Positions 6,740 to 14,027 are shown, numbered from the stretch's first letter. The stretch is 16,471 bases of DNA from an uncultured Eubacterium sp. (GCA_905193765.1 CAJJPZ010000037.1:1-16471), one strand, 5' to 3'. Notes: generated by a model not told the origin, from the sequence alone. A program made the numbers and translations.

Positions 6740-7521
6740 AATACAGCACCTCCCATATAGCTCCATAGCTTCAATACTACGCCGGCACCGGCAGCAAGGG
6801 ATATCGCAGTAAGAACAGCTTCAGTCATACGGGCCAGTCCCGAAAGCATGTCACCGGAAAGGAAGTCACGTATGGAGTTGGTTATTGCAACGCCGGGAAC
6901 GAATATCATCAGCACCCCGGAAATGATCGGCTCATAGGATGCATTCGGGATAGTCGCCGAAGCAAATACCGCTATGAATGCAGAGAGCATACAGCAGCAG
7001 AATCCCTGTATGAAAAAATTCGTCTCGTATCTTGCCAGGAATCTCGAAAAAGCATAGCAGATCATACCTGCCGGGAACGCTATCCCAAAATCGATCATAT
7101 TCCCCCCGAATATCATGCAGTAGCATGAAGCTATCAGCGCCGCACCCAGCAGTCTGAGCCCGGCAGGATAAGACTTCTGATTGTCGATTTTTTTCAGTAT
7201 CTTCATGCCGGCCTCCACCGAAAGGTCAGTGGTGGTGAATTCCCTGGAAAATTCGTTTATCATTGAGATCTTATTCAGATCCGTACCTGTGCCTTTGATA
7301 CGTTTGATATAAGTCTGTGTGTCATTTTCATCACCGCCTTTGTCAAGGGACACGAATATCCCCGACGGTGTGGCAAAGACCTCGATATAGTTGATACCGC
7401 AGGCTTTGCAGATACGCGTTATCGTATCCTCGACTCTGTATATCTCGGCCCCGTTTTTCATCATGATCTCACCGGCGTATATCGCCAGGATCAGTATTTT
7501 CTTCTGGTATGCGTTTATCAT
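6736..7521 (-). CDS. Threonine/serine exporter family, large subunit (ThrE_1-like)
   Basis: The protein has 261 residues. I place the start at 7521 (MINAYQKK), just after GGGAG; the longer start at 7557 has no ribosome site. The soluble N-terminal part (1-125) carries the family motifs AGEIMMKNGAEIYRVEDT and EVFATPSGIFVSL (DUF1212/ThrE N-terminal domain). Five hydrophobic segments follow (about 129-258), including MLMIFVPGVAITNSIRD-like residues. It is the first gene of a two-gene operon, translationally coupled to the small subunit. By family knowledge the pair makes up a complete ThrE-type amino-acid exporter in the cytoplasmic membrane. Nothing ties it metabolically to the redox genes on either side. 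Confidence 0.88.
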   Translation of the reverse strand: MINAYQKKILILAIYAGEIMMKNGAEIYRVEDTITRICKACGINYIEVFATPSGIFVSLDKGGDENDTQTYIKRIKGTGTDLNKISMINEFSREFTTTDLSVEAGMKILKKIDNQKSYPAGLRLLGAALIASCYCMIFGGNMIDFGIAFPAGMICYAFSRFLARYETNFFIQGFCCCMLSAFIAVFASATIPNASYEPIISGVLMIFVPGVAITNSIRDFLSGDMLSGLARMTEAVLTAISLAAGAGVVLKLWSYMGGAVL

Positions 7522-7567
7522 CGATACTCCCTCACTTATTATGATGTCCGCGTTCATTATATAATAA

Positions 7568-7589
7568 CAGACTGAATTCCTTAAGTCTG
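7568..7589 (-). repeat. Inverted repeat in the exporter leader
   Basis: CAGACT (7568-7573) and AGTCTG (7584-7589) form perfect 6-bp arms around 10 bases, between the promoter and start of the exporter operon. A related word (12 of 13 bases to the complement of 7569-7581) recurs at 7645-7657, beyond the -35. It may be an operator pair or a weak RNA hairpin. Confidence 0.4.
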
Positions 7590-7604
7590 CAAAAGATCGC
7601 GTAC

Positions 7605-7633
7605 ATTATAACAAATAAAATCCGGGGTAGCAA
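7605..7633 (-). promoter_or_regulatory. Promoter of the ThrE-like operon
   Basis: Read on the minus strand: TTGCTA (7628-7633), 17-bp spacer, perfect TATAAT (7605-7610), about 84 bases upstream of the chosen start. Confidence 0.65.
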
Positions 7634-7782
7634 TCCTAATAAAAGAATTCAGACTGTATAGTTTTCAGTGCATGTTAAACCCGCTGATATGCTCGTTTAT
7701 GAAATAAAAAATCATATTTTAACTTCGTGTTTGTAAGAGAGGTTAAAAAAGTTAAAATCCAGTTAAGATCGAATCGTGTATC
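7634..7782. other. AT-rich non-coding stretch
   Basis: No credible gene lies between the exporter promoter and the terminator near 7800. The stretch is A/T-rich and has three TTAA-containing words (7743, 7752, 7763) spaced 9 and 11 bases apart. These loosely resemble direct-repeat operators, but the base composition alone could produce them. The short + frame at 7727-7924 has no ribosome site and runs over the terminator. Confidence 0.4.
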
Positions 7783-7823
7783 AAAAAATGTGCACGCATA
7801 CCGGCAGTATACATGCACATTTT
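7783..7823 (-). terminator. Intrinsic terminator of the Mo-hydroxylase operon
   Basis: A perfect 10-bp stem (7785-7794 with 7814-7823) has a small inner ATAC/GTAT pairing. Read leftward it ends in a six-T run (complement of 7783-7788). It lies 55-95 bases after the stop of the small CxxC protein, where a terminator is expected. Confidence 0.8.
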
Positions 7824-7877
7824 CATGTTTTCTGTTCACTTTTGCCATATACCGGGGCTGTCCGGCGGGAGTGACAG

Positions 7878-8066
7878 TTATTTACCTTCGATCATGGATT
7901 CAACGTCTGCCATCTTGCCATTGACAAGATCCTCCGGCAGTGATACCTGTCCGCATTCAGGGCAGCGGGGCACCTTGTAGCGGAATGTACGCGTCAGGTA
8001 CTTGAACTGGACTTCGATAAGCTCCATCTCGACTTTGCATTTATCACATATCAACTTTTCTTCCAT
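7878..8066 (-). CDS. Small CxxC redox/zinc-ribbon protein (DVU_1557-like)
   Basis: The protein has 62 residues. The start at 8066 overlaps the end of the preceding gene by 23 bases, with GGAGG (complement of 8076-8080) nine bases upstream. Two CxxC pairs, CDKC (8-11) and CPEC (35-38), are spaced as in a zinc ribbon or rubredoxin-like knuckle. The sequence pattern and its neighbours match the small protein annotated as DVU_1557 family redox protein in Desulfovibrio-type clusters, as I recall. Direct evidence is only the two CxxC pairs, the length and the position after the FAD/Fe-S protein and Mo-hydroxylase. It could bind Zn or Fe and serve assembly or electron transfer of the oxidoreductase. 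It is the last gene of the operon. Confidence 0.8.
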   Translation of the reverse strand: MEEKLICDKCKVEMELIEVQFKYLTRTFRYKVPRCPECGQVSLPEDLVNGKMADVESMIEGK

Positions 8067-10449
8067 TGAATACCGCCTCCAGTTGTATCTGCATTCTGTG
8101 AGTATAAACGTTGTGGATCGTGCGGATCGTTCCCTCTGCAGCTGCAGTGTCAGGGCTGTCAGGAGCTCCGCAAGGCGAGCCGTCGATGTTGACCAGACCT
8201 TCGGCGCCCTCAGGGATACCGTCCGAGTATTCGACCCAAAGAGTTATGGCGCCGATCTCGCGATATGCCTTGTAATGATCTGTCTCAGGATTCAGGGTCC
8301 TGCGTCCGATCTCCTCAGCGTGGTCGATGACGTTGCATATATCATCTTCCAGGATGCGCTGTCTGTCTGCTTTTGCCAGCGTATCAGGCGTCATAACAAG
8401 TGTGTATTTCTGTTTTTCGGGTTTCATGTCCATTTCTTCACTCCAGATCCTGTTCAAAAGCTTTTCCTTCAGCATCACACGGTTGATGCGACGTTCCGTG
8501 ACATTCGGCTGGCGTCTGGCATCGTCCGGATCTATGTCAAAGAGCACATCAAGTATGTGGATCGCCTGTTTTCCGTTGTCCCTGAATATGTCCCTGCAGT
8601 TGGAGCAGTATACCAGGAAAGGTGCGTTGCTGAGGCCGATGCGTTTATCTGCGATGTATTTGGTGAATCCGGCTTCCACCATGCTTCCCTGACCTCCGAA
8701 TCCGCAGCATCCGTGCTTGTCTCCCTCGGGAAGCTCCTCGGTGCTGATGCCTGCGCTGTCTGCGAGTCTGCGTATGGACGCCTGGATGTCGTCTTCGTTC
8801 CTGGCTGAACATGGATCGAAGATCGCATATGCCGTTTCGTTTACGGATCCTCCTTCATATGCAAAATCAGAGTCTGCCATGAATTCGTAGAGTGTGGTGA
8901 CTTCGATCTCAGGCAGATATTCTCTGAGGTGCTTCTGACATGAGATGCAGGCCGTTATGAGTCTGGGACTGCCGAGATCCATCCAGTCCTGACGCAGGCG
9001 CTGGATCTCCAGGTCATGGGCTTCCTCGTTGCCGGCCCAGTTCACAGGTATGCCGCAGCATCGCAGCAGGAGACCTGTATCCGGCTGCTGTTTCAGCAGC
9101 CATTCATATGGGCGCAGGACATATTCGGGATCCAGCGCGCCCAGGTTGCAGCCCGGGAAGAATGCATAGCTGCATTTGTCTTTTCCGGGAGCAGGCCGTT
9201 TTATCGCAGCATATTCTCCGTTGGCGAATTCCATATCCCGCAGGAAGAACTGCTTGTATGCGGCAGGGACTTTGTCGGCCTCATGCATCTTGTGTCTCGC
9301 AGCTTCGATCATGCCGCAGAGGTCGATGTCTTCAGGGCACAGCTCTGTCATTATGCCGCAGCCTGTACATGCAGCCACGTATTTACGGGCCGGACTTTTG
9401 TGTACCAGTGAGCCCGCCGGTTTGCATGAGAGGACGATTTCGTCACGCATCTTGGAGGGCAGTTTTTCAAAATATCCTATGAGGTCGCAGTAGCTTGAGC
9501 ACGAGTTGCATTTGCACCTGATACAGCGCTCGGCTTCTGCGATGCATTCTTCCTCGGAGAAAGTTTCTCCTGAAGGGATCGTTGCGTCTGTAGATACGAG
9601 GTCTCTTTCGTTGGCCTCACATCTTGTGGCAGGATCCGGGACAGGGTAGTCCAGCTTTTTGACCTTGAGGTAGCTCTCGGCTGGTGATGATATATCCAGG
9701 CCGTCTGCGAGAGCGTGCATCAGGTCTTTGCCGCAGACTTCTCCGCCGATGAAGACGCCGGTACCATCCAGCACCATGCATCCTCCGGTGACGCCGGAAT
9801 CAGTCAGCTCAGGGAGAGGTACTCCGAAGTTATCTCCGCCTTTTCCTGTTGCGATGTATATTACGTCAAAGCCGTTTTCAGGATCGTTTTCACGGCAGAG
9901 ACTGTGTATATCTGTTATCTCTGAATCGAGCTCCAGAGTGTATTTTTCGTTTTTGAACTGCAGTTCTATCTCGGCCATGTAGGTCTCTTCATCCATGAGA
10001 CCTGCCAGGCTGCCTCCGACTTTGCTGCTGCGTTCGAATATGGTCACCTGATATTTCTTTGATGCCATACGGAATGCGAACCCGAGACCTGAAAGTCCGG
10101 CGCCGATGACTGCTACCCGCTGTTTCCTGGCGGGGAGGTTGTATGCATTGGGCTTCTTGCGCGTGGCAAGCTCTATGATGGACTGTTCCATAAGCTTTAT
10201 CTGCACAGGGCTGTCTATTATTTTCCTGATACATGATTCCTCACAGTATGCGGGGCATACGTGGGAGACTATGACTGGGAATGCAACATTGTCGCGTATC
10301 GTTTTGTAGGCAGCATTGAAACGCTTGCCTGTGACCCTGCTCTGCACATCCAGTATGTCCAGTTTGAACGGACATTTGTCAGCACAGTAGGGGATATCGT
10401 GCTCTCTGCACGTATCGAACTGGTCGTAAAATTCCTGTGGTGATTTCAT
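8044..10449 (-). CDS. FAD / multi-Fe-S / CCG-domain electron-transfer protein (pyridine nucleotide-disulfide oxidoreductase type)
   Basis: The protein has 801 residues and mixes several modules. Residues 1-95 are a GltD/Fer4_20-like Fe-S region (C14, C22, C26, C65, C69, C73). At 112-140 is a FAD Rossmann motif (GAGLSG, acidic E139). The flavin domain is short and only one clear nucleotide motif is visible. At 309-321 and 361-378 are two cysteine clusters (C309/312/314/317/321 and C361/364/371/378) like a 4Fe-4S dicluster. Two HdrD/GlpC-like CCG domains follow (C434, C464-C465, C501/C504 and C547, C581-C582, C615/C618). Residues 680-801 form a C-terminal module I cannot name. It resembles the protein found beside Mop in Desulfovibrio (DVU_1558 region). 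It probably passes electrons between the aldehyde oxidoreductase and NAD(P)H, ferredoxin or thiols. The start at 10449 has only a weak GGGA site. Confidence 0.85.
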   Translation of the reverse strand: MKSPQEFYDQFDTCREHDIPYCADKCPFKLDILDVQSRVTGKRFNAAYKTIRDNVAFPVIVSHVCPAYCEESCIRKIIDSPVQIKLMEQSIIELATRKKPNAYNLPARKQRVAVIGAGLSGLGFAFRMASKKYQVTIFERSSKVGGSLAGLMDEETYMAEIELQFKNEKYTLELDSEITDIHSLCRENDPENGFDVIYIATGKGGDNFGVPLPELTDSGVTGGCMVLDGTGVFIGGEVCGKDLMHALADGLDISSPAESYLKVKKLDYPVPDPATRCEANERDLVSTDATIPSGETFSEEECIAEAERCIRCKCNSCSSYCDLIGYFEKLPSKMRDEIVLSCKPAGSLVHKSPARKYVAACTGCGIMTELCPEDIDLCGMIEAARHKMHEADKVPAAYKQFFLRDMEFANGEYAAIKRPAPGKDKCSYAFFPGCNLGALDPEYVLRPYEWLLKQQPDTGLLLRCCGIPVNWAGNEEAHDLEIQRLRQDWMDLGSPRLITACISCQKHLREYLPEIEVTTLYEFMADSDFAYEGGSVNETAYAIFDPCSARNEDDIQASIRRLADSAGISTEELPEGDKHGCCGFGGQGSMVEAGFTKYIADKRIGLSNAPFLVYCSNCRDIFRDNGKQAIHILDVLFDIDPDDARRQPNVTERRINRVMLKEKLLNRIWSEEMDMKPEKQKYTLVMTPDTLAKADRQRILEDDICNVIDHAEEIGRRTLNPETDHYKAYREIGAITLWVEYSDGIPEGAEGLVNIDGSPCGAPDSPDTAAAEGTIRTIHNVYTHRMQIQLEAVFNGRKVDM

Positions 10450-10478
10450 ATCGTTGTCCCACTTTCATTAATTTAGAA

Positions 10479-10509
10479 ATAAGGGAACAAGTAAAACCTG
10501 TTCCCTTAT
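10479..10509 (-). terminator. Hairpin between the Mo-hydroxylase and its downstream partner
   Basis: A perfect 11-bp stem (10479-10489 with 10499-10509) has a 9-nt loop in the 122-base gap. The leftward tail has only short T groups (TTTCTAAATT), so termination is probably partial. It would lower expression of the partner genes relative to the hydroxylase, or protect the upstream mRNA 3' end. No convincing separate promoter was seen for the partner gene. Confidence 0.6.
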
Positions 10510-10571
10510 AAGTTTTAGTATCAACTTCAGCCTTTATGCATATCATGCATTCAAGTGAATATACTGTATGT

Positions 10572-13544
10572 TTATTTCAGCTGATCTTCCTGATCATCCT
10601 TCCAGCGTGAACCTTCTTTGCCCAGAGTTCCGAACTGAACGTTTTCCGGTTTTGAAGGATCCATTGGATTGTTCCTGATGTCTTCGAGCGCATCGTACAT
10701 ATCCGATCCGAGGAAGTAAGGAGCAGGCTTGTTAGGGTTAGGTTCGCCCTTAGCCAGTGCATCGATACCAGCCTTGATCTTTTCTTTTGTAGCAGGCAGT
10801 TCGTAGATCCTTACGCCTACTGCATTGTTGATAGCGTTGATAACAGCCATGTGGTCTGATGACTGGAATGCTTCTGATGCTCCGGATGAACCGAACGGAC
10901 CTCTTGGGTCGTGACCGCCGACATCAACAGCAACCAGTTTGTCAGGTACATCGTCGATGTAAGGAACTCCAGCGCCGAACATGTTGCTGTGTTTCTTGAC
11001 ATCATCATAGTTTTCGCTGAGAGCGAATCCGATGGAGTGTGATATACCGCCGTAGATCTGGCCTTCAACAGCCTGGATGTTGCCAGGTTTACCGATCCAG
11101 TATACGCATGTCATACCTGTACACTTGGTCTTACCTGTAGCGACTTCTACATCGACTTCTGCCAGATAGAGGGCATAAGTGTAAGTATAAGTAGGGTTAC
11201 CGCTTCCATCGTTAGGGTCGAGGTCGTAGAAGTAATCGTATTCGTCTACTGTAGCCCAGTCACCCTGGTATCTTGTAGGGATACCTTCGGCGATCATTTC
11301 ATCATATGTTCTGTAAGTACCGTCAGGCTTTCTCATAGCGTCTGCGATGTTCTTTGCAGCTACGATGGATGCTTTACCGTTAGCGTAGTGCGATCTTGAA
11401 CCTGCAGATTCACCTGTGTTAGGGCAGTACTTGGAGTCTGTCTGTATCAGTTTGATATCGTCAGGAGTTACTTCCGGGAAGTAAGGCTTCAGTGCTTCCA
11501 GAGTACAGATGAGTGAACCCTGGTCTCCGCCCTGGCCCTGATCCTGCCATGTATCGTATTTTCTGAACTTAGGTCTGTCACCAGGCATCAGTTCGATAGC
11601 AACGTGTGCTTCGTCTACTGCACCGAGACCTACGTTGTATCCGCCCCATGCGATGCCGACACCCTTCTTGATCTTGCCGTCTGAAGATGCATTGTAGTCA
11701 TCAGCAGCTTTGACAGCTTCGTCATAGTAAGGCTTCATCTTATCCATCATTTCTTCCATCGGATAGTGGAGGAATGGATACTGATTGATATTAGTGTCGC
11801 CTACGCGAGCGATGTTCTTGTATCTGAGTTCGAATGGATCGATTCCGGATTTTTCTGCCAGCATATCTACCAGTGCTTCTGATGCAGTGAATGCCTGCGG
11901 AGCACCGTATCCTCTGTAAGCAGTACCGAATGAGTGGTTTGTGAACGCTACTCTTGCCAGTCCTGCTACGTTAGGCATCTTGTAAGGATAGTACATGAAT
12001 CTCAGGATCTTAGTCAGCTTGTCATCACCCAGTTCTGCGAATGGACCGTGGTCCAGACCTGCATCGAATTCGCCGGCAACGAACTTACCGTCTTTGTCGC
12101 ATGCGATCTTTCCGTTGAAGTAGGTCGGTGAACGTTTACCGGACACTGCCATGAACTGACCATAATCCATTGAGAGTGAGCAAGGCATTCCTGTAACCTT
12201 GGTAGCGATACCTACCATTGAGTATGTATGTGCACTCATTGCCCATCCGAATGAACCACCCGTAGGATTTTCTATTACTCTGAGTTTTTCAACAGGGATT
12301 CCGATAGCTTCTGCCATATCGTCTCTGTCGAAGTACAGTGTCATTGTCTTGCAGTGTACGCAGAGGTTGTCATCTTCATCGTAGTAAGCCTGCATAACGT
12401 CGCCTTCGATGGACATATGAGGTTCTCTTGATGAATAGAATGAACCTTCTACTGAGTAAGCAGCATCATCGATGAGTTCAGGAACGTGTTCTGAATCCCC
12501 CTTGAGTACAGGCTGCTGTGAATAAATGTTGGCACCGTAAGTTTCAGGAAGCCAGTCATGGATCTTCTCAGCATCAGGAGTTACTGCTTCGAGATAGCTC
12601 ATGTATTCAGGCAGCGGCTCAAGATCTACTTTTACAGCGTCAGCAGCAGCTTTGGCATGTTCTCTTGTATCTGCGCATACCATTGCAACTACGTCGCCGT
12701 AGTACATGATCTTGTCCTCAGCCAGGATATGGTGACCCTGCTGCAGTTCAACAGTTCTTGCTGAGAATGCATATGTCATGAGCCTGTTGGCATCTTTTAT
12801 ATCATCATAAGTGATGACCTTGTATACGCCAGGCATCTTTTCAGCTTCGCTGTAATCGATGTTCTTGATTATAGCGTGGCTGTACTTTCTAGGCATAACC
12901 AGCTCTACCTTGAGCGTCTCAGCCGGCATATGGAGCTCGATATCATCACCGTAGTCACATACACCGCAGGCCTTGGCCATAGCGTTAGGTCTGATGAGTG
13001 GTTTGCCGTAGAAGTTTCCGATATCCTTTGACCAGTCATATGTGATATCTTCAAGAGTCTTGTCGCCTCTGCAGATAGCAGCAGCTTCCATGATAGCGTC
13101 TACGATGTGCTTGTATCCTGTACATCTGCAGACGTTTCTGTGCTTCTGGAGCCAGTCTCTTACTTCTTCTCTTGTCGGATCAGGATTTTCCTCGATCAGC
13201 TGATAAGCTGAAACGATGAATCCCGGTACGCAGAATCCGCACTGTACAGCACCGAGGTGCACCCATGCGTACTGGAGCGGATGAGGGTGAAGAACAGTAC
13301 CGATACCTTCGATGGTGGTTACTGATGAGTATTCTTCAACTCTCTTGATCTTCTTGGTACATGAACGTATAACTTTGCCGTCCAGGATAACTGAACATGC
13401 GCCGCATACACCTGTACCGCAGCCTACCTTTGTTCCTGTGAGACCGATACGACGAAGGACGTCTGCCAGAGTGTCCTTCTCCGGATCACAGATGAACATA
13501 CGGTCAGCTCCGTTGATGTTCAACGTCATTTTCTTTAAATTCAT
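10572..13544 (-). CDS. Molybdenum hydroxylase, aldehyde oxidoreductase (Mop) type
   Basis: The protein has 990 residues. I choose start 13544 because GGAGG precedes it by five bases; the ATG at 13556 overlaps that site and has none of its own. Two 2Fe-2S domains are evident: C42-x4-C47-x2-C50 with C62 (plant type), and C102-x2-C105 with C139-R-C141. This is the same spacing as Desulfovibrio gigas aldehyde oxidoreductase. The hammerhead domain begins near 190. The molybdopterin part has TAYRGYGAPQ, DQGQGG, GESAGSRS and the active-site loop GASEAF, whose E891 should be the catalytic glutamate. There is no FAD domain, so electrons leave to another protein, plausibly the downstream FAD/Fe-S protein. 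The chain continues 99 residues past E891, about 60 longer than in D. gigas. It oxidises aldehydes or N-heterocycles; the substrate is not deducible. Confidence 0.93.
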   Translation of the reverse strand: MNLKKMTLNINGADRMFICDPEKDTLADVLRRIGLTGTKVGCGTGVCGACSVILDGKVIRSCTKKIKRVEEYSSVTTIEGIGTVLHPHPLQYAWVHLGAVQCGFCVPGFIVSAYQLIEENPDPTREEVRDWLQKHRNVCRCTGYKHIVDAIMEAAAICRGDKTLEDITYDWSKDIGNFYGKPLIRPNAMAKACGVCDYGDDIELHMPAETLKVELVMPRKYSHAIIKNIDYSEAEKMPGVYKVITYDDIKDANRLMTYAFSARTVELQQGHHILAEDKIMYYGDVVAMVCADTREHAKAAADAVKVDLEPLPEYMSYLEAVTPDAEKIHDWLPETYGANIYSQQPVLKGDSEHVPELIDDAAYSVEGSFYSSREPHMSIEGDVMQAYYDEDDNLCVHCKTMTLYFDRDDMAEAIGIPVEKLRVIENPTGGSFGWAMSAHTYSMVGIATKVTGMPCSLSMDYGQFMAVSGKRSPTYFNGKIACDKDGKFVAGEFDAGLDHGPFAELGDDKLTKILRFMYYPYKMPNVAGLARVAFTNHSFGTAYRGYGAPQAFTASEALVDMLAEKSGIDPFELRYKNIARVGDTNINQYPFLHYPMEEMMDKMKPYYDEAVKAADDYNASSDGKIKKGVGIAWGGYNVGLGAVDEAHVAIELMPGDRPKFRKYDTWQDQGQGGDQGSLICTLEALKPYFPEVTPDDIKLIQTDSKYCPNTGESAGSRSHYANGKASIVAAKNIADAMRKPDGTYRTYDEMIAEGIPTRYQGDWATVDEYDYFYDLDPNDGSGNPTYTYTYALYLAEVDVEVATGKTKCTGMTCVYWIGKPGNIQAVEGQIYGGISHSIGFALSENYDDVKKHSNMFGAGVPYIDDVPDKLVAVDVGGHDPRGPFGSSGASEAFQSSDHMAVINAINNAVGVRIYELPATKEKIKAGIDALAKGEPNPNKPAPYFLGSDMYDALEDIRNNPMDPSKPENVQFGTLGKEGSRWKDDQEDQLK

Positions 13545-13592
13545 AATTGCCTCCATTCACTTTTACTTGCCTTTGAATAGTGATTTAATAAT

Positions 13593-13622
13593 ATTCTAAC
13601 AGTTCTTATATATATGGGTCAA
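13593..13622 (-). promoter_or_regulatory. Promoter of the Mo-hydroxylase operon
   Basis: On the minus strand: TTGACC (13617-13622), 18-bp spacer, TAGAAT (13593-13598). The predicted start of transcription is near 13586, giving a leader of about 40 bases. Confidence 0.65.
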
Positions 13623-13644
13623 CAGATATTGCATCAGAAATCAT

Positions 13645-13667
13645 ATTTGATACACGGTGTATCAAAT
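13645..13667. promoter_or_regulatory. Perfect 23-bp palindromic operator between divergent promoters
   Basis: The half-sites ATTTGATACAC (13645-13655) and GTGTATCAAAT (13657-13667) flank a single central G. The centre (13656) is 34 bp from the outer edge of the -35 box on each side (13622 and 13690), i.e. about -70 for both promoters. It is a probable binding site for a dimeric regulator acting on both operons. The regulator family is not identified: the spacing does not fit an FNR/CRP box (TTGAT-N4-ATCAA). Confidence 0.8.
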
Positions 13668-13689
13668 GCGAGAAAATAATGTTGTCCCA

Positions 13690-13719
13690 TTGACAAGTCC
13701 GGAATCATCAATGTATAAT
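13690..13719 (+). promoter_or_regulatory. Consensus promoter of the ferredoxin-AOR operon
   Basis: Perfect TTGACA (13690-13695), 18-bp spacer, perfect TATAAT (13714-13719). Transcription should start near 13726, giving an unusually long leader of about 300 bases. Confidence 0.85.
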
Positions 13720-13724
13720 GCGAA

Positions 13725-13832
13725 TAAAATCAGAATACTCCGATTCCCATCGGACACCAGTTGTAGGTGGGAACGTCAGGGTGACGGGAGCGATCCCGGC
13801 GCCTGCCATTGTGCAAAGGAGACCGTTTTAAG
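13725..13832 (+). promoter_or_regulatory. Candidate molybdenum/tungsten cofactor (Moco/Tuco) riboswitch
   Basis: The structured leader begins at the predicted transcription start. Seen pairings: TAAAAT 13725-13730 with 13827-13832, and CTCC 13738-13741 with GGAG 13820-13823 (outer stem); CCGAT/ATCGG hairpin 13740-13753 (competes for two bases); CACC/GGTG 13755-13769; CAGG 13777-13780 with CCTG 13802-13805; and a CGGGA-GCGA-TCCCG stem with GNRA tetraloop (13785-13798). The order CTCCGA..TCGGA, then CAGGGTGA, then GCGCCTGCC, then GCAAAGGAGACC matches what I remember of the Moco RNA motif (Rfam RF01055). The downstream genes encode a pterin-cofactor tungsten enzyme, which fits. Family assignment is from memory and was not scored. 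Confidence 0.62.
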
Positions 13833-13867
13833 AAAACAGCGGATACATTTATATGATTCGTGTTTTT

Positions 13868-13975
13868 CGGGTTTGCCTGTGCACTTTTTTTATGTCCAGC
13901 GTCATTTTTTCTAAACTCAGCTGAACAGGAACGATTACTTGCCGGTGATTCTCTAAAAGTGCACAGGTAAACCCG
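13868..13975 (+). repeat. Long inverted repeat in the AOR leader
   Basis: A 21-base arm at 13868-13888 is complementary to 13955-13975 with one G-U pair, enclosing 66 bases. In RNA it would form a long stem. The left arm runs into a T-run (13885-13891). It lies between the candidate riboswitch and the ribosome binding site, so it may be part of the expression platform. No transposase or target duplication is visible. Confidence 0.7.
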
Positions 13976-13989
13976 CAGAGACAGCGGGT
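13971..13989 (+). promoter_or_regulatory. Hairpin competing with the long inverted repeat, just before the RBS
   Basis: ACCCGC (13971-13976) pairs with GCGGGT (13984-13989) over a 7-nt loop, a perfect 6-bp stem. It shares 13971-13975 with the right arm of the long repeat, so forming one weakens the other. It ends 21 bases before the AAGGAG at 14011-14016. Confidence 0.5.
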
Positions 13990-14027
13990 CAGTGTATGCC
14001 ACGAAGCAGGAAGGAGAACAGTGGAGA

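Noticed and set aside
7743..7768. PhoP-like direct repeats (TTAAAA, TTAAAA, TTAAGA)
   Set aside because: Irregular spacing of 9 and 11 bases in an A/T-rich stretch and no gene transcribed from it; easily chance.
7727..7924. 65-residue + frame in the gap before the Mo-hydroxylase operon's end
   Set aside because: No ribosome site, composition not protein-like, and it runs across the terminator and into the antisense of the small CxxC gene.
8002..8808. Long + frame (268 codons) opposite the CCG-domain flavoprotein
   Set aside because: It is antisense to a gene with clear domain motifs, has no ribosome site and shows low-complexity shadow composition.
10450..10571. Separate promoter for the CCG-domain flavoprotein
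   Set aside because: Best match (TTTACT-N17-ATTAAT) is weak, overlaps the hairpin and would start only about a dozen bases before the ATG.
13645..13667. FNR/CRP-type box at the divergent operator
   Set aside because: The TTGAT and ATCAA half-sites are present but separated by nine bases instead of four.
13868..13975. Insertion sequence or MITE explanation for the long inverted repeat
   Set aside because: No flanking target duplication or transposase remnant; arms face inward around only 66 bases within an mRNA leader.
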